64,000 bases of DNA from an uncultured Lachnospiraceae bacterium (GCA_947165025.1 CAMUYQ010000001.1:310001-374000); one strand, 5' to 3'. Counted from the first letter of the stretch, positions 44,114-54,641 are shown. Notes: a model not told the origin generated them from the letters alone. Program-made: numbers and translations.

Positions 44114-44167
44114 TCAACATTAATTTAGGGAACTTTCACATTGTCATATATCGCGAAAGTTCCCTAT
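44098..44167. repeat. three copies of AAAGTTCCCTA, two direct and one inverted
   Basis: The 11-mer occurs at about 44099-44109 and 44156-44166 in direct orientation and inverted at 44126-44136. The first and inverted copies can form an 11-bp hairpin. The AT-rich surroundings and truncated neighbour suggest a recombination scar or an operator cluster. Confidence 0.6.
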
Positions 44168-44260
44168 ATTTTGTTGCGAATTTTTCAAATTTTATTCTAA
44201 TTCATTTACAAGGAAATTACAAACCGTTTTTTCCTGTTCTTTTCGTACTTCTTATACATA

Positions 44261-45139
44261 TCATTTCCCTTCTTGACCATCGCTTTTGTCATTTATAGTT
44301 TCAATGAGTCCGGTAACCAAATCTTGCAATTGAGCTGCGTTTTTATTCGTGATCACCGGTTTTCCGGTTCTCTTTTCCACCGCCAATCGTGCTTCACCTG
44401 CCGCTTCTCCGCCTTCAATCGCAACCATTCGATTTTCCTCAAAGGACTCCGGTTGTTTTTCCCTGGAGATTTCTGTGGTGGTAGCCTCAGCCAACATATT
44501 AAGGACCAGCTCCAGCGTTGACATGTTATCCCTGAGGTTTTCCTTTTTTAAACCTTTATGATTCTTATATTGCCGCGTTGTCATCCCGGACCAGGCTTTC
44601 GTAATCTCATCTGTCAGGATTGCATATTCAACACCTTTCCTTACGCCACGCTTTTCCCATTCATCTGTAAGTTCTTTTCTTACCTGAATTGCCTGCAGTC
44701 GCTGATTGATCCATTCTCTGGAATAACCTTTCTTAGCGTAGGTTTCAAGAGCCCTCTCGATAGTCAATTCCGGATCTATTACTTCTTCAATCCGCTCGCG
44801 CCCAACCTGAGCCAGCCACATTTTAAAGGGTTCGGCTTTCTTTGATGGAATCGACTGGATAATTCGAAGCAGTTGCTCTGTGTTGGCAACATCTGTCATT
44901 CTCTTTTTTCCATCCTGCGCTGTCATTTTCAACTGGTGACAATTTGTCACCAGTTGACTTCCCTCTTCTTTTAGTCTCTGTTTCAGTTTGTTCCAATACT
45001 TTCTAGCTTTTTCGTAATCAATTTGCTCCGTAAGAGTTCCAACAACATCCACAACCGAAAAATACCATTCTTCCTCATCCTCTACCCATGCTGTCCTTAT
45101 CGGCCGGTCTTCAAATAACTGAACTTTATCATTTGCCAT
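44261..45139 (-). CDS. BRO/DinD-family protein
   Basis: A 292-residue protein with an N-terminal BRO-N-like domain (VQLFEDRPIRTAWVEDEEEWYFSVVDVVGTLT, KMWLAQVGRERIEEVIDP). A helical C-terminal half of the type found in DNA-damage-inducible protein D (RKGVEYAILTDEITKAWSGMTTRQYKNHKGL) follows. Such proteins occur in phage and mobile DNA and bind nucleic acid. The ATG at 45139 is preferred to one two codons earlier. It overlaps the upstream XRE gene by 11 nt, so the two form an operon. It is probably an accessory gene pair. Confidence 0.85.
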   Translation of the reverse strand: MANDKVQLFEDRPIRTAWVEDEEEWYFSVVDVVGTLTEQIDYEKARKYWNKLKQRLKEEGSQLVTNCHQLKMTAQDGKKRMTDVANTEQLLRIIQSIPSKKAEPFKMWLAQVGRERIEEVIDPELTIERALETYAKKGYSREWINQRLQAIQVRKELTDEWEKRGVRKGVEYAILTDEITKAWSGMTTRQYKNHKGLKKENLRDNMSTLELVLNMLAEATTTEISREKQPESFEENRMVAIEGGEAAGEARLAVEKRTGKPVITNKNAAQLQDLVTGLIETINDKSDGQEGK

Positions 45140-45359
45140 CTGCATGTTTCCCCCTTATAGATTCTTCATCTTTTATTTGCGCGTTTTCCTCAAGCAGCAT
45201 AATATACGCCATCATTCTGACCAAATATTCCGGAGGGGCGCTTATTCCCTGTTCCCACTGCTGAAGAGTTCTTACAGGAATTCCAAATTTAGCGGAAAAT
45301 TTACTTTGCGATAATCCCGTTTTCTTTCGTAACTCCTTTATTTTTTCTGAAATATCCAT
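45129..45359 (-). CDS. XRE-family transcriptional regulator
   Basis: A 76-residue helix-turn-helix protein: ISEKIKELRKKTGLSQSKFSAKFGIPVRTLQQWEQG covers the HTH, and the rest (APPEYLVRMMAYIMLLEE) a short dimerisation helix. The ATG at 45359 with GGAG 8 nt upstream is preferred to the longer frame, which would run through the operator. It probably represses its own operon by binding the palindrome at 45411-45431. It forms a pair with the BRO/DinD gene. Confidence 0.88.
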   Translation of the reverse strand: MDISEKIKELRKKTGLSQSKFSAKFGIPVRTLQQWEQGISAPPEYLVRMMAYIMLLEENAQIKDEESIRGKHADGK

Positions 45360-45395
45360 ATCATCGTCTCCAAAAACATCTTTGTACTTTATTAA

Positions 45396-45431
45396 AGTAT
45401 AAATCAACTCATATACGTTGTCAACGTATAT
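45396..45431 (-). promoter_or_regulatory. promoter with perfect 21-bp palindromic operator, XRE-BRO operon
   Basis: The minus strand has TTGACA (45424-45419), a 17-bp spacer and TATACT (45401-45396). The -35 lies at the centre of a perfect palindrome, 45411-45431, with 10-bp arms ATATACGTTG/CAACGTATAT and one central base. An XRE dimer bound here would block RNA polymerase. Confidence 0.85.
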
Positions 45432-45465
45432 ATTTCTCTCGTTGGGTACAACAATATTTTCCCAA

Positions 45466-45500
45466 AATAAAACTGCAGGCAACCACAAGGATTACCTGCA
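45466..45500 (-). terminator. intrinsic terminator of guaA
   Basis: On the minus strand TGCAGGTAA (45500-45492) pairs with TTGCCTGCA (45482-45474), with a 9-nt loop, followed by GTTTTATTTT. It lies about 48 nt after the guaA stop. Confidence 0.85.
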
Positions 45501-45547
45501 ATCTATTAACATTATCTGTACCAAATGAACAAGATAACACAAATGTA

Positions 45548-47089
45548 TTATTCCAGCTCTATCGTGCCGGGGGGTTTGCTTGTCAGATCGAACATTACGC
45601 GATTGACACCCTTCACTTCGTTTATGATACGGCGCATGCATATCTGCTGGACTTCGAACGGAATATTGCAGCATTCCGCAGTCATGAAATCTGTCGTATT
45701 CACTGCGCGCAGAACAACGGCATAATCATATGTCCTGAAGTCTCCCATGACACCGACCGATCGCAGATTTGACAGAGCCGCAAAGTACTGGCCGGGCCGC
45801 TCTTCAAGCACTGCCTTATCAAGTTCCTCCCTAAAGATCGCATCCGCTTCCTGGACGATCTTAACCTTCTCTGAAGTAACTTCGCCCACTATCCTGACAC
45901 CGAGTCCCGGACCCGGGAAAGGCTGTCTGTTAACAAGATGATCGGGCAGTCCGAGCTTTGATCCCGCACGTCTTACCTCATCCTTAAAGAGCATCCTCAG
46001 CGGTTCTACTATCTCCTTGAAATCAACGCAGTCCGGGAGCCCACCGACGTTATGGTGCGATTTTATAACAGCGGATTTACCGAGTCCCGATTCGATCACA
46101 TCCGGGTAGATAGTCCCCTGAACTAGAAAATCAACCGCTCCAATCTTCTTTGCCTGTTCCTCAAACACACGGATGAACTCTTCCCCTATTATCTTACGCT
46201 TCTTCTCAGGCTCCTCGACACCCTTGAGCTTATCGTAAAACCTGTCCGCGGCATTGACCCTTATGAAGTTAAGATCATAGTTTCCCAAAGGCCCGAATAT
46301 TGCTTCGACCTGATCTCCCTCGTCCTTCCTTAAGAGACCGTGATCTACAAAAACGCATGTCAGGTTCTTGCCTATCGCTTTGCTCATAAGGACTGCAGCA
46401 ACGGATGAATCAACTCCTCCGGAAAGTGCGCAGAGAGCCTTGCCGTCTCCGACCTTTTCCTTTATCAGCCGTATCTGCTCATCCACGAAAGAATCCATCT
46501 TCCAGTCGCCTTTGCATCCGCATATCGTATATACAAAATTGGAAATTATCTTCCTGCCCTCGCGTGTATGCGTGACCTCGGGATGAAACTGTGTCGCGTA
46601 AAGCCTTCTGTCATCATCCTCCATCGCAGCAACCGGACACACGGGTGAATGTCCCGTAACGGTAAATCCTTCAGGTGCCTTGGCAATATAATCGGTATGA
46701 CTCATCCAAACATCGGTGTTCTCATCAATACCGTGAAAAAGCCTGCTTGAAGTGTTGATCGTAACTTTAGTCCGCCCGTATTCGGATACGGGTGCGGTCG
46801 CAACTTCTCCGTCAAGCATGTATGCCATAAGCTGCGAGCCGTAACATATTCCGAGAACTGGAATTCCAATTTCAAGTATAGCCTTATCATAGTGCGGTGA
46901 AGTCTCAAGATAAACGCTGTTCGGTCCACCCGTAAAAATGATACCCTTGGGGGCCATTTCCGTGATCTTATCAAGTGTGATCGTATACGGGTGTACTTCC
47001 GCATACACATTACATTCCCTTACGCATCTTGCGATAAGCTGATTGTATTGTCCTCCGAAATCAAGGACGAGTATCATCTCGTTTTTCAT
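45548..47089 (-). CDS. guaA: GMP synthase (glutamine-hydrolysing), full length
   Basis: A 513-residue bifunctional enzyme converting XMP, ATP and glutamine to GMP. The class I glutaminase domain has the nucleophile in GICYGSQ (Cys82) and the His/Glu pair in TQFHPEVTH. The ATP-pyrophosphatase has [14 protein letters not shown] near residue 223, and the XMP loop [13 protein letters not shown] and dimer domain end [14 protein letters not shown]. The ATG at 47089 has AAGGCGGTG upstream and avoids an N-terminal extension. A second GuaA-like ATPase without glutaminase is at 39111-40094. Confidence 0.96.
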   Translation of the reverse strand: MKNEMILVLDFGGQYNQLIARCVRECNVYAEVHPYTITLDKITEMAPKGIIFTGGPNSVYLETSPHYDKAILEIGIPVLGICYGSQLMAYMLDGEVATAPVSEYGRTKVTINTSSRLFHGIDENTDVWMSHTDYIAKAPEGFTVTGHSPVCPVAAMEDDDRRLYATQFHPEVTHTREGRKIISNFVYTICGCKGDWKMDSFVDEQIRLIKEKVGDGKALCALSGGVDSSVAAVLMSKAIGKNLTCVFVDHGLLRKDEGDQVEAIFGPLGNYDLNFIRVNAADRFYDKLKGVEEPEKKRKIIGEEFIRVFEEQAKKIGAVDFLVQGTIYPDVIESGLGKSAVIKSHHNVGGLPDCVDFKEIVEPLRMLFKDEVRRAGSKLGLPDHLVNRQPFPGPGLGVRIVGEVTSEKVKIVQEADAIFREELDKAVLEERPGQYFAALSNLRSVGVMGDFRTYDYAVVLRAVNTTDFMTAECCNIPFEVQQICMRRIINEVKGVNRVMFDLTSKPPGTIELE

Positions 47090-47171
47090 ATCCACCGCCT
47101 TATTTGTTTTAAATGACAACAAGTATTTTAACATAAACGGAACGGTTTCGCTTACATTTCAAATAAGAAAT

Positions 47172-47193
47172 GCGGGGCCATTTCTGACCCCGC
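47172..47193 (-). terminator. hairpin terminator region after gdhA
   Basis: On the minus strand GCGGGG (47193-47188) pairs with CCCCGC (47177-47172), followed by ATTTCTTATTT. A second hairpin, ACCCGATC/GATCGGGT with a 3-nt loop (47230-47248), overlaps the gdhA stop codon itself. Together they separate gdhA from guaA. Confidence 0.7.
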
Positions 47194-47247
47194 GTGAAAT
47201 CAATTGAAACTGCCGTACCCGCTCCGGCTACCCGATCAAAGATCGGG

Positions 47248-48652
<1,405 letters not shown>

Positions 48653-48655
<3 letters not shown>

Positions 48656-48688
48656 AAAGGCGCACGGAGATTCTCCCCGAGCGCCTTT
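48653..48688 (-). terminator. intrinsic terminator of the CstA gene
   Basis: On the minus strand AAAGGCGC (48688-48681) pairs with GCGCCTTT (48663-48656), and the T-run continues to 48653. The 17-nt loop can pair further. It lies 48 nt after the stop of the 48736 gene. Confidence 0.85.
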
Positions 48689-48735
48689 GCTCTATAGCAT
48701 AATAAAACAACAAAAATCAAAATGCAAGTGTTAAT

Positions 48736-50490
48736 TTATGCTGCCTTCTTTTTGGGCTTAGCCAGAGTCTGGATACCTTCGATCGCAAGCACGACGGCAA
48801 GAACGATAAGAAGGATACCGATGATGACCTGTGAATAAGGACCCCAGTCAGCAGGATTATCAGGTGTTGCATTTTTGATGACCGCGATCTGATCCTTTGT
48901 GTTGATGATCAGTGAAGCGATCGTTACGCAGAGCATGAAGAACATGGGAATAACAACCATGAACTTATCCTTCGCGATATTGCCAAGCCAAACAGCAACG
49001 GCAAGAAGACCGATAGCAGCGAGAAGCTGGTTTGCTGATCCGAACAGTGCCCAGATCTTCTCGTATCCGTTAAGACCGAGAACAATACCGAGGATAACGG
49101 TGATGATCGTTGCAACGTAAGGATTGCAGAGGAACTTCTTGTATCCGCTTACGTTCTCAGCTGTCTCGCCCTTATCTGAATCGATCCAGAATTCCTGGAA
49201 CATGAAACGTGCAAGACGTGTTGCCGTATCAAGTGATGTCAGACAGAATGCGGAATATGTAAGAACAAGAAGGATGTTAAGAACAGTAAATGTTCCCGGG
49301 ATCGCATCGTCGATCATGTGTGCAAGTCCGCCGCCGAAGATTGCCGTAGCACCCTTAAGGGGTGAGTCGGGATTGGCTGCATTGTAAGAATATGCATATG
49401 CAACAGCAACAAGTGTTGCAACAGCAAGTACACACTCAAGAAGCATTCCACCGTAAGCAATGGGCTTTGCATCCTTTTCCTTGTCAAGCTGCTTTGATGT
49501 CGTACCTGATGATACGAGTGAATGGAATCCCGAAATAGCTCCGCACGCGATCGTTGTAAAGAGCACGGGGAACACGGGCTTCCAATCAAGTCCCTTTGCT
49601 GCATACTCTTCTGCCGTAAGCTGGATAACAGGAAGCGCACCCATTGAAGGATGTGAAACGATAACAGCTACGACTGCGATGGCAAGCATCGCATAAAGAA
49701 GGAAGCTTGAAAGGTAATCTCTGGGCTGCAGAAGGATCCATACAGGAGTTACGGATGCGATCGCAATATACAGTCCGACTACCCACATCCATGTCTTCTC
49801 TGACAGGTAGATGGGATGCCAGTTAAGACCGATGATGATGATAAGTACGATACCAACGATACCTACAAGTGTTGCCGTAAGCATTGATACGTTTCTGCGG
49901 TATACCGCAAAGCCGAATACGATAGCGATGACAATGAACAGAAGCGATACCATTGCAACCTGTGCATTCGTTGCGGAAGCAGCAACATCAAGAACACCGC
50001 TCTCATCGAATGTTGCACCGAATGTCTTGGCAACGATAGAAGCAAAAGCGGCAACAACAAGTATAAGTGTAAGGTAAGCAAAGATGATGAAAAGCTTCTT
50101 TGCTCTTCTCGACATGTTAGCCGAGATGATCTCACCGATCGACTTGCCGCCATGACGGATAGATGCGAAAAGTGCACCCATATCATGAACACCACCGAAG
50201 AAGATTCCGCCGATAACTATCCAGAGGCAGCAGGCAAGCCATCCGAATCCGGCAGCTGCAGCAGATATAGGTCCGGTAATAGGGCCTGCACCCGCTATTG
50301 ATGAGAAATGGTGACCCATAAGGACCGGAGCCTTTGCGGCAACATAGTCAACACCATCCTCCATTGTGTGAGCAGGAGTCTCCTCACTGTTCTCACCGAT
50401 ACCCCACTTCTTGCAGAGCCATCTTCCGTAGAAAACGTACCCGCATAAAAGTGCGGCAACACAGATGATCAGAAGTAATAAACCATTCAT
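48736..50490 (-). CDS. CstA-family carbon starvation/pyruvate or peptide transporter
   Basis: A 584-residue membrane protein with about 16 hydrophobic helices. The CstA signature FSSIAGAGPITGPISAAAAGFGWLAC and GGVHDMGALFASIRHGGKSIGEI lie in the first 125 residues. FHSLVSSGTTSKQLDKEKDAKPIAYGGML and the C-terminal 5TM part (LDTATRLARFMFQEF) follow. E. coli relatives (CstA, BtsT) take up pyruvate or peptides. AGGAG precedes the ATG. It forms its own unit with a terminator. Confidence 0.92.
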   Translation of the reverse strand: MNGLLLLIICVAALLCGYVFYGRWLCKKWGIGENSEETPAHTMEDGVDYVAAKAPVLMGHHFSSIAGAGPITGPISAAAAGFGWLACCLWIVIGGIFFGGVHDMGALFASIRHGGKSIGEIISANMSRRAKKLFIIFAYLTLILVVAAFASIVAKTFGATFDESGVLDVAASATNAQVAMVSLLFIVIAIVFGFAVYRRNVSMLTATLVGIVGIVLIIIIGLNWHPIYLSEKTWMWVVGLYIAIASVTPVWILLQPRDYLSSFLLYAMLAIAVVAVIVSHPSMGALPVIQLTAEEYAAKGLDWKPVFPVLFTTIACGAISGFHSLVSSGTTSKQLDKEKDAKPIAYGGMLLECVLAVATLVAVAYAYSYNAANPDSPLKGATAIFGGGLAHMIDDAIPGTFTVLNILLVLTYSAFCLTSLDTATRLARFMFQEFWIDSDKGETAENVSGYKKFLCNPYVATIITVILGIVLGLNGYEKIWALFGSANQLLAAIGLLAVAVWLGNIAKDKFMVVIPMFFMLCVTIASLIINTKDQIAVIKNATPDNPADWGPYSQVIIGILLIVLAVVLAIEGIQTLAKPKKKAA

Positions 50491-50515
50491 GTTGTAATGT
50501 CTCCTCTCTCCCTAA

Positions 50516-51061
50516 TCAAAAGATTTTAGTTTCAACATGCCGTCTGTAGTGGTCGACATGCTTTTTCAAAAATTTCGCCGTCTCGCGGGCGTGCCTGTTA
50601 TGAGTGATCACACCGTCCTCAAGACACAGGGCAGATGTATGCATCTCCATCCATCCCTTGAGCGAAAATTGAAAACTTTTGTATATCTTGCACTTCTTAA
50701 TTATCTTAAGTGCATCGGGATCGGCACTGTCGCAGAAGACCGCCATGACAAGTCTGGTGCACATATGCTGATGGTTAAAATCAACGTGATCGAGCTTTAT
50801 CTTCGGAAAGCCGTCGTTATAGGCTTCATCGATGTACCTTTGAGCAAGTTCGGCTGTCAGATGCTTCGTCCTGTAAAAATAAACGTATTCGTCATCATCC
50901 GCCGACCACATCTGGAACTTCTTTGATATGACATGCTGCCCGTGTGTAACATGCATGTGCGCCGTAGCGATAAGATCGCCCCCGTCGTCCTTCGTTTCAA
51001 TATTGTAGTTGGTCCTGTAACCGTCCAGTATCTGATTGAAGATCAGGTCGAAATCTATCAT
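50516..51061 (-). CDS. conserved hypothetical protein
   Basis: A 181-residue soluble protein, His-rich in its first half (HMHVTHGQHV; DHVDFNHQHMC) and basic at the end (HNRHARETAKFLKKHVDHYRRHVE). I recognise no domain. The ATG at 51061 fits the start of charged sequence; the longer frame would cross AT-rich promoter-like DNA. No good ribosome binding site precedes it. TTGTAA, 16 bp and TACAAT on the minus strand (about 51110-51083) are a plausible promoter, overlapping a 7-bp inverted repeat. It is divergent from the SGNH gene. Confidence 0.65.
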   Translation of the reverse strand: MIDFDLIFNQILDGYRTNYNIETKDDGGDLIATAHMHVTHGQHVISKKFQMWSADDDEYVYFYRTKHLTAELAQRYIDEAYNDGFPKIKLDHVDFNHQHMCTRLVMAVFCDSADPDALKIIKKCKIYKSFQFSLKGWMEMHTSALCLEDGVITHNRHARETAKFLKKHVDHYRRHVETKIF

Positions 51062-51192
51062 AGGTGATAAAATGCATGTAATATTGTATATTACATCATC
51101 TGTTTTACAAAATCTTGGGGTAAAAATCGTATTATCTACTACATAATAGAACGTAACAGATAGATATTCAAGATTTTTTTTATAAAATAAGA

Positions 51193-51205
51193 TATAATAG
51201 TCAAC
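51193..51205 (+). promoter_or_regulatory. -10 element placed for a leaderless SGNH transcript
   Basis: TATAAT at 51193-51198 ends only 7 nt before the A of the annotated ATG (51206) and no Shine-Dalgarno sequence is present. Transcription from the usual distance would start at or next to the start codon. The -35 region is a T-rich stretch without a clear hexamer. Confidence 0.5.
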
Positions 51206-52240
51206 ATGCAGACATTCACTCATTTCATGAAACAGATACTGTCATGGATCGCGGCCGTTGTCATAGCGGCCGCAATATGCGATATTCTCTGCTTTTTCTT
51301 CTATGATCCCCTTCAGGATCTGCCGCGCTCTGCCGGCTCGACGACGGGATTCCTTCTTCCCGAAAGCCGCGGTGTATACGGCCTTGAAGGCTACTGCGTT
51401 GCAAAAACGGACTCTTTCGGATACGTTAACCGTGATCTTCCCCGGGCAGACGAATATTATGTTGTTGCCGGTGCATCTCATACAGAAGGACTTTTTATAG
51501 ATGCCTCCGAAAGATACAGCGATCTGCTGAACGATTCGCTCTACGATGACGGCAGGCTTCATGTCATAAACATCGGAAAAAGCGGAAACTATTTTTCAGT
51601 AGTACTCCAGCACCTTGACGGGATACTCGGGGAATTTCCCGATGCAAAGGGCATCATAATAGAAACGGATTCGCTCTGCTATGATACAAAGGCTCTGTAC
51701 GATTCCATGGCGCAGGCCGGATACGATCCGGAAGAGACTGCCGCTTCTATCGTTTCGAGCATGTCTTCCCGACAGAAGCTTACAATAAAGCTGAAGCAGT
51801 CACTTCCGCTGATTCGTCTTCTGCATAAACAGTACTTTACGTTTCTAGAATCACGACAGGATCCATCCGGATCCGACATACTCGATCCCGAATTCTGGAG
51901 ATCGGAATACGAAGGCGAGTTTGAGACGGCACTTGACGACCTGATGAAGTTCATCAGAAGTAAAACTGACAAGCAGGTCATAATACTGTACCATCCTGCC
52001 GTAAGGCTTGAAGAAAACGGCAGCATGACCGCCCTTACAAACAATGCCGAGCCCTATTATGAACGGGTATGCAAAAACAACGGTATTGATTTTATCGACA
52101 TGACCGGCAGGTTCATGCAGGCATACAATGAGGAGCACATCATTCCATACGGATTTATGAACACGACACCCGGAGACGGACATATTAACAGATACGCCCA
52201 TAAGATGATGGCTGAAGAACTCGAAAAGGTGATCAGATGA
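51206..52240 (+). CDS. SGNH-type membrane-anchored protein (O-acylation partner)
   Basis: A 344-residue protein with one N-terminal membrane helix (ILSWIAAVVIAAAICDILCFFF) and an extracellular SGNH-hydrolase-like domain. The GAS block is VVAGASHTEGLFI (residues 87-99), NIGKSGN is a block II Gly/Asn segment, and the C-terminal Asp/His block is PGDGHINRYAHKMMA. Such proteins work with MBOAT acyltransferases in DltD/AlgJ-like O-acetylation of cell-surface glycans. It overlaps the MBOAT gene by 4 nt. The start is uncertain: an ATG seven codons in (51227) is also possible, but neither has a ribosome binding site. Confidence 0.8.
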   Translation: MQTFTHFMKQILSWIAAVVIAAAICDILCFFFYDPLQDLPRSAGSTTGFLLPESRGVYGLEGYCVAKTDSFGYVNRDLPRADEYYVVAGASHTEGLFIDASERYSDLLNDSLYDDGRLHVINIGKSGNYFSVVLQHLDGILGEFPDAKGIIIETDSLCYDTKALYDSMAQAGYDPEETAASIVSSMSSRQKLTIKLKQSLPLIRLLHKQYFTFLESRQDPSGSDILDPEFWRSEYEGEFETALDDLMKFIRSKTDKQVIILYHPAVRLEENGSMTALTNNAEPYYERVCKNNGIDFIDMTGRFMQAYNEEHIIPYGFMNTTPGDGHINRYAHKMMAEELEKVIR

Positions 52241-53538
52241 ACAGCAGCTCAACTTCAAAAAAGATCACAAATATTATACTGCTTCTTATTTGCTACGCAT
52301 TTTACGGATTCTTTGATCTTCGTGCACTTGTGATGCTCGCAGCGCTCTCACTTTTTACCTATGCGGGCGGCAGTATGATAATCTCAAGCCTCAAGGCAGA
52401 TGATGACAAACGTGCGGGAATGTATGCCGCGCTCTGTATCGCTGCGCAGATCGGGATGCTTTCATACTTCAAATACGCTGCATCCGTACCGCTCCCGGTC
52501 GGAATGTCTTTTTACATGCTCATGGCGATAAGCTTTCTTGCAGACTGCAGAAAGGGAAAGTTTCCAGAGCTTCCGTCAATTACCGAGGTTCTGATCTTTA
52601 TCAGTTTCTTTCCGACTATCCTGTCAGGGCCGATACTGAAGGCACATGATTTTATCCCACAGATAAACGACCGGAAACGCCTCACAAAGGAGCGTCTCAC
52701 AAAAGGTGTATGGCTCGTAGTGATCGGACTTTTCATGAAGCTGTGTCTGGCAGACAGGCTTGCCGTATCGGTCGATAAAGTATACGCCACTCCCCTTGTG
52801 TACAGCGGGCTTACGTTGTTCATGACGTCGGTCGGATACTCGCTCCAGCTTCTGTTTGATTTTGCCGGATACTCGAACATGGCGATCGGAGTTGCAACGC
52901 TTCTCGGCTTTGACATACCGGTAAACTTCAACCTTCCGTACATGGCAACAAACCCGTCGGAGTTCTGGAGCAGATGGCACATCAGCCTGTCATCATGGCT
53001 CAAGGAATACGTCTATATACCGCTTGGCGGAAACAGGAAAGGCACTGCAAGAACATATATCAATATCCTTCTCGTTATGATCATAAGCGGTCTGTGGCAC
53101 GGATCGACCGTCAACTTCCTTATCTGGGGAGTTCTTCACGGTGTGGGCCAGATGATCCACCGCGCCGTTTGCGGAAACAGAAAAGATGCGCACGGCAACA
53201 CCGCCATACGCATCCTTTCAATGACAGCCAATTTCCTGTTCGTAAACTTTCTGTGGATCCCGTTTCGTGCAAGGGATCTGTCCGACACGTGGACGATAGT
53301 CTCAAGAATACTGACACTTTCATCCGGAGCCTCATACTTTTACGTTTACACGTTCATATTCGGCATCACGCTGATCGTTGTACAGTTTATCGGATCAAAG
53401 TACTTTGGCGGAAACGATCCGATACGACCACTTCCCTTTGATAAACTGTACTCCAAAGTCATCTTCTGCACTCTTCTGATCGCGACCGCAATGTTCGCAT
53501 ACTTCGGAAGCGGTGCATTCATCTACTCACAGTTTTAA
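52237..53538 (+). CDS. MBOAT-family O-acyltransferase (AlgI/DltB-like)
   Basis: A 433-residue polytopic membrane enzyme with about 11 helices. The MBOAT core is FWSRWHISLSSWLKEYVYIPLGGNRKG, and the catalytic His is in SGLWHGSTVNFLIWG near residue 288. It moves acyl groups across the membrane to a glycan acceptor, paired with the SGNH protein encoded upstream and overlapping it by ATGA. The acceptor polysaccharide is unknown. It ends 2 bp from the convergent apt gene. Confidence 0.92.
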   Translation: MNSSSTSKKITNIILLLICYAFYGFFDLRALVMLAALSLFTYAGGSMIISSLKADDDKRAGMYAALCIAAQIGMLSYFKYAASVPLPVGMSFYMLMAISFLADCRKGKFPELPSITEVLIFISFFPTILSGPILKAHDFIPQINDRKRLTKERLTKGVWLVVIGLFMKLCLADRLAVSVDKVYATPLVYSGLTLFMTSVGYSLQLLFDFAGYSNMAIGVATLLGFDIPVNFNLPYMATNPSEFWSRWHISLSSWLKEYVYIPLGGNRKGTARTYINILLVMIISGLWHGSTVNFLIWGVLHGVGQMIHRAVCGNRKDAHGNTAIRILSMTANFLFVNFLWIPFRARDLSDTWTIVSRILTLSSGASYFYVYTFIFGITLIVVQFIGSKYFGGNDPIRPLPFDKLYSKVIFCTLLIATAMFAYFGSGAFIYSQF

Positions 53539-53540
53539 GA

Positions 53541-54065
53541 TCACTTTCCTTCGTATACGATCGCCGAATCGACATCGTATCCTTTAAGTCTGTCTCTTCC
53601 GTTAAGTCCTGCAAGTTCCATCAGAAATACTATCTTGACGACTTCGCCTTTAAGCTCTTTTACAAGCCTTGCTATCGCTTCCACGGTTCCTCCTGTCGCG
53701 ATAAGGTCATCTATGATGACGACCTTCTGTCCGGGCTTTACAGAATCTTTGTGAATCTCGATCCTGGCCGTCCCGTACTCAAGCTCGTATTCCGTTGATA
53801 TCGTCTCGCACGGAAGCTTTCCGGGCTTTCTGGCGGGGATGAACGGCTTGTTGAACAGATATGACAGCACGGCACCGAATATGAATCCGCGTGCTTCAGC
53901 ACCGACTATGACGTCAAAATCAACTCCTTCGAGCATTTTCCTGTAGGCATCAACAGCCATTTGAAAACCGTCGGCATCCTGCAGGACAGTTGTGACATCC
54001 CTGAACATTATCCCCTTCTCGGGAAAATCAGGTATGCATCTTACATAATCTTCAAGTTTCTTCAT
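53541..54065 (-). CDS. apt: adenine phosphoribosyltransferase
   Basis: A 174-residue purine salvage enzyme forming AMP from adenine and PRPP. The PRPP-binding motif is VVIIDDLIATGGT (about residues 119-131). The flexible loop KPGKLPCETISTEYELEYG and the N-terminal IPDFPEKGIMFRDVT are typical. GGAG is 6 nt before the ATG. It is 18 nt downstream of rubrerythrin. Confidence 0.97.
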   Translation of the reverse strand: MKKLEDYVRCIPDFPEKGIMFRDVTTVLQDADGFQMAVDAYRKMLEGVDFDVIVGAEARGFIFGAVLSYLFNKPFIPARKPGKLPCETISTEYELEYGTARIEIHKDSVKPGQKVVIIDDLIATGGTVEAIARLVKELKGEVVKIVFLMELAGLNGRDRLKGYDVDSAIVYEGK

Positions 54066-54083
54066 CTTATTCTCCGGATCCTA

Positions 54084-54623
54084 TCAGTAGTTTTCGGCAT
54101 GAACCTCGAAATAACTCTGAGGATGTGCACATACAGGGCATACATCGGGAGCCTCTGTTCCGACTACGATATGTCCGCAGTTTCTGCACTCCCAGACCTT
54201 GACCTCACTCTTCTTGAAAACTTCCTGAGCCTCCACATTGTGAAGAAGCGCACGGTATCTTTCCTCATGCTTCTTTTCGATGGCCGCAACACCCCTGAAC
54301 TTTTCGGCAAGTTCGGGGAAGCCTTCCTCTTCGGCTGTCTTTGCGAAGCCTTCATACATATCGGTCCACTCAAAGTTTTCTCCGTCAGCGGCAGCACCGA
54401 GATTTTCCGCTGTAGAGCCTATACCGTTAAGTTCCTTGAACCACATTTTGGCATGCTCTTTCTCATTGTCAGCGGTCTTAAGGAAAAGCGCAGCTATCTG
54501 CTCAAAGCCTTCCTTCTTAGCCTTGGATGCAAAATAAGTATATTTGTTCCTTGCCTGGGACTCGCCTGCAAAAGCGGCCTCAAGATTCTTTTCTGTCTGC
54601 GTTCCCGCGTATTTGTTAGCCAT
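54084..54623 (-). CDS. rbr: rubrerythrin
   Basis: A 179-residue non-haem iron protein that reduces hydrogen peroxide in anaerobes. The N-terminal four-helix diiron domain has [16 protein letters not shown] (Glu ligand), [10 protein letters not shown] and [16 protein letters not shown]-terminal rubredoxin-like FeCys4 site is formed by CRNCGH and [11 protein letters not shown]. It lies directly after the desulfoferrodoxin gene, giving an oxygen-defence pair. Confidence 0.96.
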   Translation of the reverse strand: MANKYAGTQTEKNLEAAFAGESQARNKYTYFASKAKKEGFEQIAALFLKTADNEKEHAKMWFKELNGIGSTAENLGAAADGENFEWTDMYEGFAKTAEEEGFPELAEKFRGVAAIEKKHEERYRALLHNVEAQEVFKKSEVKVWECRNCGHIVVGTEAPDVCPVCAHPQSYFEVHAENY

Positions 54624-54641
54624 ATGTTTCCTCCTTGTTTA

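Noticed and set aside
43939-45547. Integrated phage or ICE
   Set aside because: Only an XRE-BRO pair and a remnant are present; no integrase, structural, replication or transfer genes and no clear att repeats were seen.
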